A stretch of DNA of 64,000 nucleotides from an uncultured Winogradskyella sp. (lineage in GTDB: Bacteria > Bacteroidota > Bacteroidia > Flavobacteriales > Flavobacteriaceae), in assembly GCF_947496485.1 (NCBI RefSeq), contig NZ_CANMCZ010000007.1, positions 116,796-180,795 of the forward strand. The letters run 5' to 3'. The notes below the pieces were generated by a model. The model was not told where the DNA came from. It worked only from the letters and a program-made list of their open reading frames with translations, and made no database searches. Positions 51,934 through 58,630 of this stretch are shown here, in pieces. Within the stretch, counting starts at the first letter, position 1; every line of letters begins with the position of its first letter. The position numbers and the translations under genes are program-made.

Positions 51934-51993
51934 TGTAATGTTACGATTTTGTAGTAGTGTTACCTTGCGGTAACTATCGTAATATTCATTACA
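51934..51993. repeat. 60-bp extended imperfect inverted repeat
   Basis: Nested pairings share one centre: TGTAATG (51934-51940) with CATTACA (51987-51993), TTACGAT (51941-51947) with ATCGTAA (51976-51982), and GTTACC with GGTAAC (51959-51964, 51969-51974, loop TTGC). It follows a strong terminator and has no U-run of its own. It could be a structured RNA end, a DNA cruciform or a binding site; nothing decides which. Confidence 0.4.
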
Positions 51994-52091
51994 CTTACTA
52001 TAATACAAATGGCGTGCCAAACTTTATTTTATAATGTTTTTAATAAAAATGTAACAAAAACAACTATCCGTACACTAATATGTTATATCTT

Positions 52092-52114
52092 TATGATATC
52101 ATTTTAATATCATA
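52092..52114. promoter_or_regulatory. Candidate operator of the SPFH operon
   Basis: A perfect inverted repeat, TATGATAT (52092-52099) and ATATCATA (52107-52114), with a 7-bp spacer, 41 bp before the SPFH start codon. GAT/ATC half-sites of this kind suit a dimeric repressor such as a ribbon-helix-helix protein, and the last gene of this operon encodes one. Autoregulation is an inference. Confidence 0.45.
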
Positions 52115-52154
52115 TTGATTTTCAATGATTATTAACCAATTAAATTACAAGATT

Positions 52155-53015
52155 ATGAAAGAAGAGAAAATCATCGTTCCGGCAAATGGCTACCTAATGC
52201 TATTTTTATTTTTAGTACTATTCTTTGGTAGTATATCCCTAATTCCAATTACACAAACGGGTTGGTCTGCTTTTGGAATTTTAGCCGCTGTAATATTAGC
52301 GTTCGGATTTTTAATGGTCCAGCCTAATGGATCTCGTGTATTATTATTATTTGGAAAGTATGTTGGCACAGTTAAAAAGAATGGTTTCTATTGGGTGAAT
52401 CCCTTTTATACCAAAAAGAAAATATCACTTAGAGCCAGTAACTTTGATAGTGAGCGTCTTAAAGTAAACGACAAACTTGGAAACCCAGTAATGATTAGTA
52501 CCATTTTAGTATGGCGTGTACAAAATACTTACAAAGCCGCTTTTGATGTGGATAACTACGAAAATTTTGTGCGTGTACAGACTGATGCCGCTGTACGTAA
52601 ACTGGCGAGTATGTATCCTTATGATAATTTTGCAGACGAAGGTTTAGCAGAAGACATCACCTTACGATCTAGTGTAAATGAAGTAAGCAATGCTTTAGAG
52701 AAAGAAATAGATGAGCGTTTATCTATTGCTGGTATTGAAGTTTTAGAAGCTCGTATCGGTTATTTAGCTTATGCACAAGAAATTGCAAATGCTATGCTAA
52801 AGCGTCAGCAAGCAACTGCAATTGTAGCGGCAAGACATAAAATAGTTGAAGGTGCTGTGAGCATGGTAGAAATGGCAATTGACGAGCTTAATAAAAAACA
52901 AGTTGTAGATTTAGATGAAGAACGCAAAGCGGCTATGGTAAGTAATCTTATGGTTGTACTTTGCGGAGACAAAGATGCATCACCAGTATTAAATACAGGA
53001 ACTTTAAGTCATTAA
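52155..53015 (+). CDS. SPFH (stomatin/prohibitin/flotillin) domain membrane protein
   Basis: A 286-residue protein with two N-terminal hydrophobic segments (about 8-28 and 33-54) and an SPFH domain (about 60-235). The latter includes NGSRVLLLFGKYVGTVKKNGFYWVNPFY, SNFDSERLKVNDKLGNPVMIS, ISTILVWRVQNTYKAAFDV and VLEARIGYLAYAQEIANAMLKRQQA. The start at MKEEKIIVPANGYLM is preferred over an ATG 30 bp upstream. SPFH proteins form large membrane rings that organise microdomains and proteases. It is the first of four tightly linked genes; the overall set (SPFH, small membrane protein, DUF4177, ribbon-helix-helix) recurs in Flavobacteriaceae. Confidence 0.93.
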   Translation: MKEEKIIVPANGYLMLFLFLVLFFGSISLIPITQTGWSAFGILAAVILAFGFLMVQPNGSRVLLLFGKYVGTVKKNGFYWVNPFYTKKKISLRASNFDSERLKVNDKLGNPVMISTILVWRVQNTYKAAFDVDNYENFVRVQTDAAVRKLASMYPYDNFADEGLAEDITLRSSVNEVSNALEKEIDERLSIAGIEVLEARIGYLAYAQEIANAMLKRQQATAIVAARHKIVEGAVSMVEMAIDELNKKQVVDLDEERKAAMVSNLMVVLCGDKDASPVLNTGTLSH

Positions 53016-53017
53016 AA

Positions 53018-53203
53018 ATGAATCAAAATCAAATACTTTCTATAGGTGTTGGCTGTGCAATGGGCACCAGTATTGGTACTACAATTGGAGCTGTTACCGG
53101 AGATATAGCTATAAGTACAGTTTACGGCTCCATGGTTGGTGTTATAATAGGTGTGGCTTTAGCATTAGTTGTATTTAAAAATGATAAAACGGAAGAAGAA
53201 TAA
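53018..53203 (+). CDS. Small glycine-zipper membrane protein
   Basis: A 61-residue protein starting 2 bp after the SPFH stop. Two small-residue-rich hydrophobic segments (GVGCAMGTSIGTTIGAVTG and VYGSMVGVIIGVALALVVF) have the repeated G-x3-G spacing of glycine-zipper helices that pack into membrane oligomers. It ends in a charged tail. Probably a partner or subunit of the SPFH complex (inference from coupling). A longer frame reading leftward into the SPFH gene is not used because the ATG at 53018 fits best. Confidence 0.75.
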   Translation: MNQNQILSIGVGCAMGTSIGTTIGAVTGDIAISTVYGSMVGVIIGVALALVVFKNDKTEEE

Positions 53204-53204
53204 C

Positions 53205-53363
53205 ATGAAAGAATATAAAGTAGTAACGCCAAAACTTGGATTTAAAAATCGTATTCAAAAATATGAAGACTTCCTAAACCAATATGCCAGAGAAGGCTGG
53301 GAAGTAAAACATATTGGTCAGAATTCACCGATGATTATTTTTGAACGCGATAAAAACAGGTAA
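53205..53363 (+). CDS. DUF4177 domain small protein
   Basis: A 52-residue soluble protein, MKEYKVVTPKLGFKNRIQ onward, ending in HIGQNSPMIIFERDKNR. It matches the DUF4177 pattern (YKVV...EDFLNQYAREGWEVKHI), a small alpha/beta domain of unknown role that is often encoded next to membrane-protein operons. The ATG lies 1 bp after the preceding stop codon, and the ribbon-helix-helix gene follows after 11 bp. Confidence 0.8.
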   Translation: MKEYKVVTPKLGFKNRIQKYEDFLNQYAREGWEVKHIGQNSPMIIFERDKNR

Positions 53364-53374
53364 AATTAAAGCTA

Positions 53375-53554
53375 ATGTCTAAAAAGAAAGCATTCGCACT
53401 ACGCATCAATGAAGAGATGCTGAAAGCTGTTGAAAAATGGGCTTCAGATGAGTTTCGTAGTACCAACGGGCAAATAGAATGGATGCTGATGCAGTACTTA
53501 AAGGAGCACAACAGGCAACCTAAAAAGAAAGATAAACCCAACGAAGAAAAGTGA
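53375..53554 (+). CDS. Arc-like ribbon-helix-helix DNA-binding protein
   Basis: A 59-residue basic protein: MSKKKAFALRINEEMLKAVE gives the beta strand and first helix, and EFRSTNGQIEWMLMQYLKEH the second helix with the S-x-N-x-x-I signature of Arc/MetJ-type dimers. Two such subunits form the DNA-binding ribbon. It is the last gene of the SPFH unit and probably its transcriptional regulator (inference); the palindrome at 52092-52114 is the obvious site. The stop codon sits inside the stem of the operon terminator. Confidence 0.85.
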   Translation: MSKKKAFALRINEEMLKAVEKWASDEFRSTNGQIEWMLMQYLKEHNRQPKKKDKPNEEK

Positions 53555-53575
53555 TCCTAAGCGGTCACTTTTTTT
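53549..53575 (+). terminator. Terminator of the SPFH operon, overlapping a stop codon
   Basis: An 8-bp stem with one G-T pair (AAGTGATC 53549-53556, GGTCACTT 53563-53570) and T run. The TGA stop of the ribbon-helix-helix gene (53552-53554) lies within the left arm. Confidence 0.8.
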
Positions 53576-53620
53576 ATGCACTTTATTTTGGTATTTTGCA
53601 GACACTAAATAATCCTAACT

Positions 53621-54931
53621 ATGGACACTACACCAATTTTTACTGATGACACTATTGTTTTTGGTCTCCTAATGCTCGCATTAGGATTCGTGTTTTTAAC
53701 CGAATCTATAAAAACGGGCTTTTGGCCAAAGTTTTACAAAATAGTTCCTGGATTATTTATGGCGTATATGATTCCTGCTCTATTAACAACTATAGGATTA
53801 ATCGCGCCAGAATGGACAACCATTTCCGAAACTGGTGTTGAAACCGAACATAGTACTAGTTTATATTATATGGCAAGTCGTTATTTATTGCCAGCAGCAC
53901 TGGTATTAATGACCTTAAGTATAGATTTAAAAGCCGTTTTTAATTTAGGATGGAAAGCACTCGTAATGTTCTTTACAGGTACAATAGGAATCATTATTGG
54001 TGGACCAATTGCCATTTTACTGATAGCAACATTTTCACCAGAAACTGTTGGTGGTATTGGACCAGACGCGGTATGGAGAGGCTTGTCTACACTAGCTGGA
54101 AGTTGGATCGGTGGAGGTGCCAACCAAACTGCAATGTTGGAAATTTATGGCTACAACCAAGCTAAATATGGACAAATGGTATTTGTAGATATCGTGGTTG
54201 CAAACGTTTGGATGGCGATTATTTTAATAGGTATAGGAAAACGAAATCGCATTAATAAATGGTTAAAAGCAGATACGGCGTCCATTGAAGAATTAAAAGA
54301 AAAAGTGTCTGCATTTTCAGAAAAAGTAAAACGAAATCCATCACTTACAGATATTATGATTATTTGTGCTATAGCATTCGGAACGGTGAGTATTGCACAT
54401 TTATCCTCAAACTTTTTAGCACCTTTTTTCGAAGATTTAGTTGCTGGCATTGAATCACCGACCACGCGCAATATATTTACATTCTTAGGGTCTAAATTCT
54501 TCTGGATGATTAGTATAGCTACCTTAATTGCTATTCTATTATCGTTTACAAAAGCAAAAAATTATGAAGGTGCTGGTGCTAGTAAATTTGGGAGTGTGTT
54601 TATCTATATTTTGGTGGCAAGTATTGGTATGAAAATGGACTTAACTCTCATTTTTGATAATAAAATGCTTATAGTTATTGGACTCATTTGGATGACCATC
54701 CATGCAGGGCTTTTAATCCTTATTGCAAAACTCATTAAAGCACCATATTTCTTTTTAGCCATTGGGAGCCAAGCAAATGTTGGTGGGGCAGCCTCAGCAC
54801 CTATAGTAGCTTCAGCTTTTCACCCATCATTAGCTACTGTTGGTGTTCTTTTAGCTGTTTTCGGATATGCTGTTGGTACTATTGCTGCCATAGGCTGTAC
54901 AATTTTAATGGAATTAGCAGCCGTTAGTTAG
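53621..54931 (+). CDS. DUF819 family transporter-like membrane protein
   Basis: A 436-residue polytopic protein of the DUF819 (YjcL-like) family with about 12 hydrophobic segments. Characteristic parts are TGTIGIIIGGPIAILL, LSTLAGSWIGGGANQTAML, VFIYILVASIGMKMDL and AIGSQANVGGAASAPIVASAFHPSLATVGVLLAVFGYAVG. These GG/GN/ASAP motifs recall the sodium-coupled keto-acid or amino-acid permeases to which DUF819 is distantly similar. The substrate is unknown. It has its own transcription unit between two terminators or gaps. Confidence 0.9.
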   Translation: MDTTPIFTDDTIVFGLLMLALGFVFLTESIKTGFWPKFYKIVPGLFMAYMIPALLTTIGLIAPEWTTISETGVETEHSTSLYYMASRYLLPAALVLMTLSIDLKAVFNLGWKALVMFFTGTIGIIIGGPIAILLIATFSPETVGGIGPDAVWRGLSTLAGSWIGGGANQTAMLEIYGYNQAKYGQMVFVDIVVANVWMAIILIGIGKRNRINKWLKADTASIEELKEKVSAFSEKVKRNPSLTDIMIICAIAFGTVSIAHLSSNFLAPFFEDLVAGIESPTTRNIFTFLGSKFFWMISIATLIAILLSFTKAKNYEGAGASKFGSVFIYILVASIGMKMDLTLIFDNKMLIVIGLIWMTIHAGLLILIAKLIKAPYFFLAIGSQANVGGAASAPIVASAFHPSLATVGVLLAVFGYAVGTIAAIGCTILMELAAVS

Positions 54932-54982
54932 TAATTCTAAAACTAATATTAGATATTTGCCATCTTAATATCAAAGCAAAAT

Positions 54983-55696
54983 ATGACAAATTTAAATAAA
55001 GCCTTAACTCTTATTCTTTTAGTATTCCTAGCAATCTCTTGTAGCAAAGACAACGAAGCCAATTTCACTTTGAAAGGACATATTAAAGGGCTTAAAAAAG
55101 GAGTTGTTTATCTCCAAAAGAATGGAGACTCTACTTTTATTATAGATCTAGACTCTATGGTTATTAATGGTCAACCAGAGTTCACCTTAAAAACCGAAAT
55201 AGAAGAACCTATTGTGCTTTATTTAAAGTTATATAAGAATGATGGGGAGGAACATTTTATCCCGTTTTTTGCAGACAAAGGAGTTACTGAAATCAATACT
55301 ACTTTAAAGAATTTTAATTATGATGCCCAAATAACTGGTTCTGAATTACAAAAAAAACTAGATGAATATACAAGAGTTCAAAAAAGATATAACGATCAAA
55401 ATCTCGATATTATTAAAGCCAGTTTTATAGCACAAAGAGCAAATGATAGTATAACTACAGATTCATTATCTAAACGATCTGAAAAAATATTAAAACTAAA
55501 ATATGCGCACACTATAAATTTTGCTCTTAATAATAAAGACAGTGAAATTGCGCCATATTTAACACTTTATGATATTCCTAATGCTAATCCAATCTATATA
55601 GATTCAGTGTACAATAATTTAACTGATGATGTTAAAAGCTCTTTTTACGGAAAGAAATTAGGTGATGTTATTGAAAATAGAAAATCTGTGGAATAG
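54983..55696 (+). CDS. DUF4369 domain lipoprotein
   Basis: A 237-residue lipoprotein: signal and lipobox (LLVFLAISCSKDN), then a DUF4369 domain (about 25-130) recognisable by FTLKGHIKGLKKGVVYLQKNGDS and IEEPIVLYLKLYKNDGEE. DUF4369 usually precedes a thioredoxin-like (AhpC/TlpA) domain in Bacteroidota, but here no thioredoxin domain follows; the remaining residues are helical. It may be a stand-alone member or a truncated derivative. Lies 51 bp after the DUF819 gene and 22 bp before the GNAT gene. Confidence 0.82.
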   Translation: MTNLNKALTLILLVFLAISCSKDNEANFTLKGHIKGLKKGVVYLQKNGDSTFIIDLDSMVINGQPEFTLKTEIEEPIVLYLKLYKNDGEEHFIPFFADKGVTEINTTLKNFNYDAQITGSELQKKLDEYTRVQKRYNDQNLDIIKASFIAQRANDSITTDSLSKRSEKILKLKYAHTINFALNNKDSEIAPYLTLYDIPNANPIYIDSVYNNLTDDVKSSFYGKKLGDVIENRKSVE

Positions 55697-55718
55697 AAAA
55701 TGAATCAAATCTGGTTAA

Positions 55719-56171
55719 ATGCAATTTAGAAAAGCAACAAAAAATGATATTCCGAAGATAGTAGCTTTGATTGCTGATGATGAACTTGGTAAGAAAAGAG
55801 AGGTTTTTAAAGATCCTCTCCCTGAGCAGTATTTAAATGCATTTGAAAAAATAAATTTAGATGCAAACAATGAGTTAATTGTTGTAGAAAATGAAGACTT
55901 GGAGGTTATTGGAACATTACAACTTACTTTTATTCAATATTTGACCTATCAAGGTGGAATAAGAGCCCAAATTGAAGCTGTAAGGATAAGGAAAGATCAA
56001 AGAGGTGTTGGACTTGGTAAAATAATGTTTAAGTGGGCTATTGAGCGTGCAAAAACTAAAAATGCTCATTTGATACAATTAACTACCGATAAACAAAGAC
56101 CAGAAGCTATAAAGTTTTATAAAAACTTGGGTTTTAAAGCTACTCACGAAGGTATGAAACTACATTTTTAA
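55719..56171 (+). CDS. GNAT family N-acetyltransferase
   Basis: A 150-residue GNAT enzyme with the acetyl-CoA binding motif A (IRKDQRGVGLGKIMFKWAIERA: V-x-x-x-x-R-G-x-G-x-G) and the typical QLTTDKQRPEAIKFYKNLGF motif B. It transfers acetyl groups from acetyl-CoA to an amine; the substrate is unknown. The gene starts 22 bp after the DUF4369 gene and is closed by a strong bidirectional terminator. Confidence 0.92.
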   Translation: MQFRKATKNDIPKIVALIADDELGKKREVFKDPLPEQYLNAFEKINLDANNELIVVENEDLEVIGTLQLTFIQYLTYQGGIRAQIEAVRIRKDQRGVGLGKIMFKWAIERAKTKNAHLIQLTTDKQRPEAIKFYKNLGFKATHEGMKLHF

Positions 56172-56198
56172 AATTCTTAGAAAGAATAAAATAGATTA

Positions 56199-56235
56199 AA
56201 AAATCCAATGACTAATTATTCGTCATTGGATTTTT
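56199..56235. terminator. Bidirectional terminator between GNAT and a convergent gene
   Basis: A perfect 14-bp stem (AAAAATCCAATGAC / GTCATTGGATTTTT) with a 9-nt loop and T runs on both strands, situated between two convergent genes. Confidence 0.88.
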
Positions 56236-56275
56236 AATTTTTAAGTATAAGCTTACAAAAAGACCAGTTCAAATG

Positions 56276-56545
56276 TTACTTCAATTTATTAATTCTATCT
56301 ATTAGAACTTTTCCCTTTGATTCTAAATCACTATTAATAGACTTAAAGTGAGCTTTTGTATCCTCTACACTTCTATCATTTACACGCGCAATTAACTCAT
56401 CAAATCCAGCAAAAGCATCATCAATAATAGCTTCACTCTCTTTAGTTGATTTTTGTGTGTTTTCTAATTCCCAATAATAAACAGCGTCTAATATATCACC
56501 GAAAACATGGTTTATATCTTTCTTTAAATCTCTTTTATTTGCCAT
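56276..56545 (-). CDS. Conserved helical hypothetical protein
   Basis: An 89-residue soluble protein with heptad-like helices (KKDINHVFGDILDAVYYWELENTQK; SEAIIDDAFAGFDELIARVND; FKSINSDLESKGKVLIDRINKL). No membrane segment, no cysteine, no known motif. Sequence of this kind is widely conserved in Flavobacteriaceae. Function unknown. It stands alone, separated from manA by 69 bp, so its own promoter is probable. Confidence 0.75.
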   Translation of the reverse strand: MANKRDLKKDINHVFGDILDAVYYWELENTQKSTKESEAIIDDAFAGFDELIARVNDRSVEDTKAHFKSINSDLESKGKVLIDRINKLK

Positions 56546-56614
56546 AATTCATATATTTATTTGTGCAAAAATAACAAATACTTGGGTTAAATCTTTTGAA
56601 AATAAATTGAAGTT

Positions 56615-57586
56615 TTAAACATAGACTTCGAGAAGCTTGGCGTAATTAGTTTTTAAATTATAATTTCTAATTACCGCAGGAATTAATATAGTTTCTCCTT
56701 TATATAACTTAGTGTTATAAATATCAGTACTAACTTCTACTTCACCATCAACACACATATATATCATAAAAGAGTCATACATGTTTTGTTTCTCTATGTC
56801 TGAATCTAATTCTAAAAAACTAGTTGTGAAAAATGCGCAATTCACCATTTCATTTGACGTATTCTTATTTTTATTATAGTTTACTCTAAAGTCATCTTTC
56901 ATATTAAAGTCAAAAGCATCGATAGCAACGTCATTGTGTAAGTCTCGTTTATTACCTTCTTCATCGACTCTATCCCAATCGTGTACTCTATAAGTTATAT
57001 TACTAGTTTGCTGTATTTCTGCGAGCATTACACCTGCACCAATAGCATGAATTCTTCCTGCCTTAATAAAATAGCTATCACCTTCCTTTACTTTATCAAA
57101 GTTTAAAATTTGAGTAAGTGTATTTTCTTTGAGATGTTTTAAATAAGTAGTCTTATCGACTTTTTGATTAAAGCCAACTATAAGGTTTGCATCCTCATCA
57201 GCCTGCATAACATACCACATCTCTGTTTTACCAAATGAATCATGTCTTTCTTTTGCCAACTCATCATTAGGATGTAACTGAAGACTTAAATCGTTTTTAG
57301 CATCTATAAATTTTATGAGCAACGGAAAATTATTTCCAAATCTTTTATAGTTCTTTTGGCCTACCAAATCAGATTTATAAGTTTCTAAAAGCTCTTGAAG
57401 AGATTTTCCTTTCAGCTCACCATTAGATGCTATTGATATTGCATCAGAAACTGTGCTTATTTCCCAACTTTCACCTGTAGTCTTAGAATTAGAGGCTTTG
57501 TTAAGATATTTATTTAGTTTTTCACCACCCCAAATTTTGTCTTTTAGAATAGGTGTAAACTTTAATGGATACAATCTCTTTTTCAT
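56615..57586 (-). CDS. manA: Mannose-6-phosphate isomerase, class I
   Basis: A 323-residue type I phosphomannose isomerase. Zinc-binding residues lie in SLQLHPNDELAKERHDSFGKTEMWYV (Gln, His, Glu), and the active-site region is AGRIHAIGAGVMLAEIQQTSNITYRVHDWDR. It interconverts mannose-6-phosphate and fructose-6-phosphate, feeding GDP-mannose and surface polysaccharide synthesis. It follows queD by 4 bp and is the last gene of the idi-queD-manA cluster, an order often seen in Flavobacteriaceae. Confidence 0.95.
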   Translation of the reverse strand: MKKRLYPLKFTPILKDKIWGGEKLNKYLNKASNSKTTGESWEISTVSDAISIASNGELKGKSLQELLETYKSDLVGQKNYKRFGNNFPLLIKFIDAKNDLSLQLHPNDELAKERHDSFGKTEMWYVMQADEDANLIVGFNQKVDKTTYLKHLKENTLTQILNFDKVKEGDSYFIKAGRIHAIGAGVMLAEIQQTSNITYRVHDWDRVDEEGNKRDLHNDVAIDAFDFNMKDDFRVNYNKNKNTSNEMVNCAFFTTSFLELDSDIEKQNMYDSFMIYMCVDGEVEVSTDIYNTKLYKGETILIPAVIRNYNLKTNYAKLLEVYV

Positions 57587-57590
57587 TTAG

Positions 57591-58001
57591 CTACTCGCCT
57601 GAATACGTTACGAAGTTACGCGGAGTTTCATAAAGTGTAATTTCTAGATGGAATTTAGCATCGAGCTTTGCCTTTACCTTATTATAAATTATAACGGCAA
57701 TATTTTCTGCTGTTGGGTTTAAATCCTGAAATTCTGGAACTTCAACATTTAAATTCTTATGATCAAAAGCATCCTCGACCTCAGATTTAATAATATCTTT
57801 TAAAATCTTTACGTCTATAACATAACCCGTTTCAGGATCAATTTCTCCTGTAACACTGGCAATTAATTCGTAATTATGACCATGAAAGTTCGGGTTATTA
57901 CATAGACCAAAAACAGCATCATTTTTCTCAAAACTCCAGTCTTTTCTATATAAACGATGTGCTGCATTAAAGTGCGCTTTTCTATGTACTGTTACTTTCA
58001 T
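57591..58001 (-). CDS. queD: 6-carboxytetrahydropterin synthase / PTPS-like (QueD)
   Basis: A 136-residue enzyme of the 6-pyruvoyltetrahydropterin synthase fold. Zinc histidines are H15 in FNAAHRLY and H40 and H42 in NFHGHNYEL. The catalytic Cys is C34 in GLCNNPN, which fits the QueD reaction of queuosine biosynthesis (conversion of dihydroneopterin triphosphate to 6-carboxytetrahydropterin). The ATG shares one base with the TAA stop of idi (TAATG), so the genes are coupled, though no other que genes are nearby. Confidence 0.93.
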   Translation of the reverse strand: MKVTVHRKAHFNAAHRLYRKDWSFEKNDAVFGLCNNPNFHGHNYELIASVTGEIDPETGYVIDVKILKDIIKSEVEDAFDHKNLNVEVPEFQDLNPTAENIAVIIYNKVKAKLDAKFHLEITLYETPRNFVTYSGE

Positions 58002-58525
58002 TACTTGTTAATATTTATAAATTCATAAAACTTCTCAAAAATAATCTTGAACCATGCTGTATATAGTTCTGGATGCAAAGCCATATCAACTTTTACTTCT
58101 TCAAGTTCCATCCATTTCCAATCTGCCACCTCTTCTTCATTGATTTTCGGCTCTTCTTCGAAATGACCAATCATAATATGATCATATTCATACTCAGTTA
58201 AACCGTTATCAAAAGGTGCCTTGTAAATAAATGAAGTAGATTCTTCTAAATCGGTAACAAATCCCATTTCTTCTTGTAAACGACGTTTACCAGCTTCCAA
58301 ATTACTTTCACCATCGCGTTGATGACTGCAACACGTGTTAGTCCATAAACCTGGAGAATGGTACTTATGCATAGCACGCTGTTGAAGCATTAGTTCATTC
58401 TTATTATTAAAAATAAATACCGAAAATGCACGATGAAGGAGTGCTTTTTCGTGGGCTTCCATTTTTGGCATTAGGCCAATCTGGTTATCGTTTTCATCTA
58501 CTAGGATGACTTGTTCTTCTATCAT
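58001..58525 (-). CDS. idi: Isopentenyl-diphosphate delta-isomerase, type 1
   Basis: A 174-residue Nudix-fold enzyme. The start at MIEEQVILVDENDNQIG matches relatives; an upstream in-frame ATG (58573) would add 16 non-homologous residues and is not used. Conserved parts: LLHRAFSVFIFN, LMLQQRAMHKYHSPGLWTNTCCSH (active-site Cys and metal His), and EAGKRRLQEEMGF. It interconverts IPP and DMAPP for isoprenoid and quinone synthesis. The stop overlaps queD by 1 bp. Confidence 0.95.
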   Translation of the reverse strand: MIEEQVILVDENDNQIGLMPKMEAHEKALLHRAFSVFIFNNKNELMLQQRAMHKYHSPGLWTNTCCSHQRDGESNLEAGKRRLQEEMGFVTDLEESTSFIYKAPFDNGLTEYEYDHIMIGHFEEEPKINEEEVADWKWMELEEVKVDMALHPELYTAWFKIIFEKFYEFININK

Positions 58526-58581
58526 AAAAGCAAAATTAACACCTTCATCTTTAAAAAAGGTAAAGGAAGTCATAAAAAATA

Positions 58582-58602
58582 GCCGTTTAAAAATTAAACG
58601 GC
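58582..58602 (-). terminator. Terminator of the adhesin-PorP-OmpA unit
   Basis: A perfect 9-bp stem (GCCGTTTAA / TTAAACGGC) with a 3-nt loop; on the minus strand it is followed by TATTTTTT. It is 28 bp after the OmpA-family stop and separates it from idi. Confidence 0.75.
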
Positions 58603-58630
58603 CATTTATATAAATTATTTAGATAAATAG

